Source of the DNA: an uncultured Flavobacterium sp.
GTDB lineage: Bacteria > Bacteroidota > Bacteroidia > Flavobacteriales > Flavobacteriaceae
Assembly: GCF_937967675.1 (NCBI RefSeq)
Contig: NZ_CALBSN010000004.1
Coordinates: 1 to 18,287, forward strand
Reading direction: 5' to 3'
Length of the DNA: 18,287 bases
The notes beneath the pieces are model-generated. The model worked only from the letters and a program-made list of their open reading frames with translations. It was not told the DNA's origin and did no database searches. Positions 15,201 through 18,287 of the stretch are shown piece by piece. Positions within the stretch are counted from its first letter, which is position 1; each line of letters starts with the position of its first letter. The translations under genes and the position numbers were made by a program.

Positions 15201-15884
15201 ATGAAATTAAAAAAACTTTTTATATTTTTATCTATATTCATTTGTTCTTTAAGCTATTCCCAATTAAAAACTATAAAAAACAAAACCTCTTATCCATTTT
15301 GGATTAATGTTCCAGAAAAAGAAAAAATAGAAAAACAACCTGTCCTAATATTTCTTCACGGAAAAAGTTTATCAGGGACAGATTTAAATAGGGTAAGACG
15401 CTATGGTGTTTTATATGCTATGGATAAAGGCAAAAAAATTCCTGGTATTGTTATTGCTCCTCAATTAGCGAAAGGAAACTGGAATCCAGATAAAGTCTTA
15501 GAAGTTTTAGAATACGTAAAGAAAAATTATAACGTAGACGAATCTAGAATTTATGTTTGTGGCATGAGCTTAGGTGGATATGGGACATTACATTTTGCTG
15601 GAAAACATGCCGATAAAATTACTGCTGCAGTAGCTATTTGTGGTGGTGGAAATGTTAGTGATGGCTGCAAATTAGCTACTATTCCTCTTTGGATTCAACA
15701 TGGCGATGTAGATTATATTGTTCCAATGTCGGAATCAAAAAAAGTAGTAGATGCTATAAAAAAATGTAATGAAAATGCCGATGTTACTTTTACCATAATA
15801 AAAGGTGGAAATCATGGTAATGTGGAACGCCTTTTCCATGAGGACGCTATATATGATTGGTTATTTAAACAGAAAAGAAACTAA
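15201..15884 (+). CDS. Exported alpha/beta-hydrolase esterase
   Basis: I place the start at the ATG at 15201 (227 residues). An upstream in-frame TTG would add 60 Lys/Arg-rich residues before the signal peptide, which is implausible. The signal peptide is MKLKKLFIFLSIFICSLSYS (residues 1-20). The hydrolase core is complete: oxyanion-region LIFLHGKSLSG (about 49-59), nucleophile Ser123 in GMSLGG, acid Asp171 (or Asp169) in HGDVD, and His205 in GGNHGN. Size and motifs match the compact carboxylesterase/phospholipase-like or dienelactone-hydrolase-like group acting on esters in the periplasm or outside the cell. The substrate cannot be read from sequence. The next gene starts 27 bases downstream. 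Confidence 0.85.
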   Translation: MKLKKLFIFLSIFICSLSYSQLKTIKNKTSYPFWINVPEKEKIEKQPVLIFLHGKSLSGTDLNRVRRYGVLYAMDKGKKIPGIVIAPQLAKGNWNPDKVLEVLEYVKKNYNVDESRIYVCGMSLGGYGTLHFAGKHADKITAAVAICGGGNVSDGCKLATIPLWIQHGDVDYIVPMSESKKVVDAIKKCNENADVTFTIIKGGNHGNVERLFHEDAIYDWLFKQKRN

Positions 15885-15899
15885 TCAGATTCTTTGGCT

Positions 15900-15907
15900 T
15901 ATCTTTG
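15900..15907 (+). promoter_or_regulatory. Candidate -7 promoter element of the tRNA-dihydrouridine synthase gene
   Basis: TATCTTTG matches TAnnTTTG and ends only four bases before the ATG at 15912. Transcription from it would give a leaderless or nearly leaderless mRNA. No -33 element at standard spacing is visible. Confidence 0.45.
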
Positions 15908-15911
15908 CCGA

Positions 15912-16859
15912 ATGAATATCACATTATTATCTTCACCTTTACAAGGATTTACCGATTTTAGATTTCGAAATGCTTTTCACAAATATTTTGGCGGAATTGA
16001 TACATTTTATTCTCCTTATATTAAGTTAAACGGGAAATTAGTCGTAAAAGGGTCGTATGAACGTGATATTCTTCCAGAAAACAATAATACTTTAGAAGTT
16101 ATTCCGCAAATTATTACCAATGATGCAGAAGAATTTTTATTCGTCGCAAAATATGTGCAGCAATTTGGTTACAAAGAATTAAATTGGAATTTAGGTTGTC
16201 CCTATCCTATGGTTGCAAAATGCGGAATGGGTTCAGGATTAATTAGCAATACTTCACAAATTGAACATATTTTAAAACGCGTTCACAATGAAACGGATAT
16301 AATTGTTTCGATGAAAATGCGGATGGGTTATGAAAATCCAACTGAAATTTTAGAGGTTTTTCCTATTTTAGATCAATATCCAATTAAAAACATTGCAATT
16401 CATGCCCGAATTGGAAAACAATTATATAAGGGTGGTGTAGATTTAGAATCATTTCAAAAATGCTTAAACCATACAAAACATAAAATTTATTATAATGGAG
16501 ATATTACTTCGGTAACTAAATTTAAAGAATTACAAGAACAATTTCCTTCCATCGACCATTGGATGATTGGAAGAGGTTTAATTGCCGATCCATTTCTACC
16601 GTTTATGATTAAAAACAATACAACGGAATATCCCAAAAAAAGATTTGAAATTTTCGAAGCGTTTCATGACGAAATTTACCGAGAATACGATGCGTATTTA
16701 CAAGGTCCTACCCCTATTCGAATGAAAATGCTTGGCTTTTGGGAGTACTTTTCAGAATCTTTTTCTGATCCTCAAAAAACCTATAAAAAAATTAAAAAAG
16801 CAGGCAATGCTAAAAATTACGAAAAAATTGTTAAAGAAATATTTAAAAACACTAAATAA
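15912..16859 (+). CDS. tRNA-dihydrouridine synthase family protein
   Basis: The start is set at the ATG at 15912 (315 residues). An upstream TTG would add six residues that overlap the promoter motif. The protein is a Dus-type FMN-dependent TIM-barrel enzyme that reduces uridine to dihydrouridine in the D loop or variable region of tRNA, using NADPH. Visible signatures are SSPLQGFTDFRFR at the N-terminus (substrate/FMN loop), NWNLGCPYP with the catalytic Cys96, the FMN-binding SMKMRMGY segment, IHAR, YYNGDI and MIGRGLIADPF near the FMN phosphate site, and the C-terminal helical domain. Length is normal for DusB/DusC-like enzymes. The specific uridine position is not predictable. Cytoplasmic housekeeping gene, functionally unrelated to the surface genes around it. 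Confidence 0.92.
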   Translation: MNITLLSSPLQGFTDFRFRNAFHKYFGGIDTFYSPYIKLNGKLVVKGSYERDILPENNNTLEVIPQIITNDAEEFLFVAKYVQQFGYKELNWNLGCPYPMVAKCGMGSGLISNTSQIEHILKRVHNETDIIVSMKMRMGYENPTEILEVFPILDQYPIKNIAIHARIGKQLYKGGVDLESFQKCLNHTKHKIYYNGDITSVTKFKELQEQFPSIDHWMIGRGLIADPFLPFMIKNNTTEYPKKRFEIFEAFHDEIYREYDAYLQGPTPIRMKMLGFWEYFSESFSDPQKTYKKIKKAGNAKNYEKIVKEIFKNTK

Positions 16860-17133
16860 CTAGTAATCAATTTTTTAATATCCCAACAACCATTATATAT
16901 TCATCTAATCATTAGTCTTCATCAGTTATTAATAAAAACATAACGGTTATTAATTATCTATTTAATATTGTGTAATTTTTCAATAAATTTATATGTAATT
17001 TAATTTGCTTAAAAGCAATTATTATATAAAATTATATACTCCTTCAACTGTAGTTTTCAATTATTTGCCATAAAATAAATTTCTTCCCCCGATAAAAGTA
17101 ATGAACTAAACTTTTAATTAAAGAAATAAAATT
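16860..17133. other. Intergenic region without a recognisable gene
   Basis: 274 AT-rich bases between the dihydrouridine synthase and the next surface-protein gene. A small 6-bp hairpin (TTGCTT / AAGCAA, 17005-17018) is present but lacks a T-run. A C-run (TTCCCCCGATAAAAG) at about 17083-17097 is reminiscent of the C-rich cores of the palindromic elements but lacks their paired ends. The promoter of the downstream gene is not clear. Confidence 0.5.
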
Positions 17134-18240
17134 ATGAAAAAAGAAGGCTCATCTAGAAAGCTAAATTTAGTATTAAATTTAATTTTCATTTTAAATTTTT
17201 TTGTTGTTTTATCTCAAAAACAGATAAGTTATCAAGGTTTTGACAGTAGTTCTGAGGATAACTGGAACTATAATTCAACTTTAAATTCTGGCTCAATTGG
17301 TGTAAATTCTTCAACCTATTTTTCATCACCAAATTCATTACGCCTAGGAGGCTCAAGCAGTAGCACACCTGACGATCCTTACATAAGCTTTGACAACGTA
17401 AACATTAGCAATTATACAAATGTAATCTTAAATCTATATTTTTCATCAAATGGAACTCCTGACGACAATGATGATTTATTTTTAGATATTTCTTACGATA
17501 ATGGCGTTTCATATGCAACATCAATAAAGCTAATTGATGGAAAAACAAGTACTACATCAGATGTTTATGCGTTCAATCATGCTGCAAGTAGTGGTAATAC
17601 TGTAGGATCACCCTATACATTTTCTATTCCAAATGGCAACACACAAGTTAAGATTAGAATCCGATTTGATGAATTAAATGGTTCAAATAATACCTCCGAT
17701 TATTATTTCATTGACAATGTAAGTTTGTATGGAAATATTATAGGAAATCATTTAGAAATTCTTGGAACTAACAATAATGTAATACCACATAATGCCTCAG
17801 CTACCTCTAATTATGGAAGTGACTTTGGTGAAACTCAAATAATCTCTGATCCTGTATTGAGAACTTTTAGTGTTAAAAATATTGGTTCAAACACAATTAA
17901 CTTAACAGGAACTCCAATCATACAAATAAATGGAAGTTCTGATTTTACAGTTATACAAAACCCGAATAGCAGTATAAATATCAACAATTCTAGTACTTTT
18001 CAAATACAATTTAATCCAAGCTCTATTGGAACTAAAACTGCACAAATATCTATTGCAAGTAACAGCGATGATGTAAGTCCGTTTTTGTTTGACATTACAG
18101 GAAAAGGAATTCAAACTTTTTATGATAGTGACAATGATGGAATTTTTGACAATATTGACATAGATGATGATAATGATGGAATTAAAGACAATATTGAAGA
18201 GTCAAATTGCAATTCCTTAAATGGAAATAAAGTAAATTAA
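17134..18240 (+). CDS. Exported protein with choice-of-anchor D and TSP3-like domains, probably truncated
   Basis: A 368-residue frame with ATG at 17134. The signal peptide is about residues 1-27 (basic start, core LNLIFILNFFVVLS). Residues about 30-200 form an Asn/Ser-rich beta-sandwich-like domain (SYQGFDSSSEDNWNY...YYFIDNVSLYG). Residues about 215-330 are a choice-of-anchor D/ASPM-SPD-2-Hydin-like domain (TFSVKNIGSNTINLTG, IQFNPSSIGTKTAQISI). Residues about 334-358 are a thrombospondin type-3-like calcium-binding segment (DSDNDGIFDNIDIDDDNDGI). The frame then ends abruptly ten or so residues later, without a sorting domain. In related flavobacterial proteins such a segment is followed by further domains and a T9SS terminus, so this copy is probably cut short. 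Confidence 0.75.
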   Translation: MKKEGSSRKLNLVLNLIFILNFFVVLSQKQISYQGFDSSSEDNWNYNSTLNSGSIGVNSSTYFSSPNSLRLGGSSSSTPDDPYISFDNVNISNYTNVILNLYFSSNGTPDDNDDLFLDISYDNGVSYATSIKLIDGKTSTTSDVYAFNHAASSGNTVGSPYTFSIPNGNTQVKIRIRFDELNGSNNTSDYYFIDNVSLYGNIIGNHLEILGTNNNVIPHNASATSNYGSDFGETQIISDPVLRTFSVKNIGSNTINLTGTPIIQINGSSDFTVIQNPNSSININNSSTFQIQFNPSSIGTKTAQISIASNSDDVSPFLFDITGKGIQTFYDSDNDGIFDNIDIDDDNDGIKDNIEESNCNSLNGNKVN

Positions 18241-18287
18241 CCCGTAGTGCATTATAAAAAAAGTTGCTCAAAACACTAAAAATTAGT
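18241..18287. other. Sequence after the premature stop, possibly the end of an inserted element
   Basis: The 47 bases after the stop do not continue the Asp-rich calcium-binding coding pattern in any frame and read as AT-rich non-coding DNA starting CCCGTAGTGCATT. This could be the terminal repeat region of an insertion sequence that cut the gene, but the window ends too soon to show a transposase. Confidence 0.25.

Noticed and set aside
17186..18114. Minus-strand frames within the choice-of-anchor D protein
   Set aside because: Antisense to a well-supported exported protein with domain motifs. No features of their own.

Overview
The window is AT-rich and looks like a chromosome segment of a Flavobacterium-like member of the Bacteroidota. 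The evidence is: several Sec-exported, repeat-rich surface proteins, two of them ending in type IX secretion (T9SS) C-terminal sorting domains; -7 promoter motifs of the TAnnTTTG type in front of several genes; no obvious Shine-Dalgarno sequences; and a LuxR-type regulator of the membrane-anchored form common in this phylum.

Region 1 (1 to about 2026) reads as the right end of an integrated mobile island. Two minus-strand genes are separated by one base: a PD-(D/E)XK nuclease-like protein, then the first 32 codons of a DUF2779-like protein that runs off the left edge. A non-coding stretch follows. It carries three direct copies of GGTGTCGGGT, a tandem AAAACGGTTA, and then the 3' half of a CAT-anticodon tRNA without its 5' half. 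A strong terminator hairpin follows on the right-hand side. This is the geometry expected when an element integrates into a tRNA gene: the island lies to the left, and the intact tRNA should lie beyond the left edge.

Region 2 (2542 to 14966) is a minus-strand cell-surface cluster. In transcription order it contains: a membrane-anchored LuxR-type regulator broken by a frameshift in a seven-base homopolymer; a 504-residue exported protein; a 2226-residue adhesin-like protein with two lamin-G-like/C-terminal module pairs, 17 repeats of about 74 residues and a T9SS sorting domain; a strong terminator; a small 62-residue ORF; two related palindromic elements of 109 and 118 bp; a second T9SS surface protein of about 604 residues; and two small adjacent proteins of receiver-domain size and secondary-structure pattern that lack the phospho-acceptor Asp. 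The 504-residue and 2226-residue genes are 34 nt apart and probably co-transcribed.

Region 3 (15201 to 18287) is on the plus strand. It holds an exported alpha/beta-hydrolase esterase with a visible Ser-Asp-His triad, a tRNA-dihydrouridine synthase, and an exported protein with a choice-of-anchor D domain and a thrombospondin type-3-like calcium-binding segment. The last one stops abruptly without a sorting domain and appears truncated, possibly by an insertion that begins at about 18238.

I see no CRISPR array, rRNA or complete tRNA. The most noteworthy observations are the tRNA-half attachment site with nuclease cargo, the homopolymer-broken regulator, the paired palindromic elements, the homogenised adhesin repeat array and the truncated protein at the right end.
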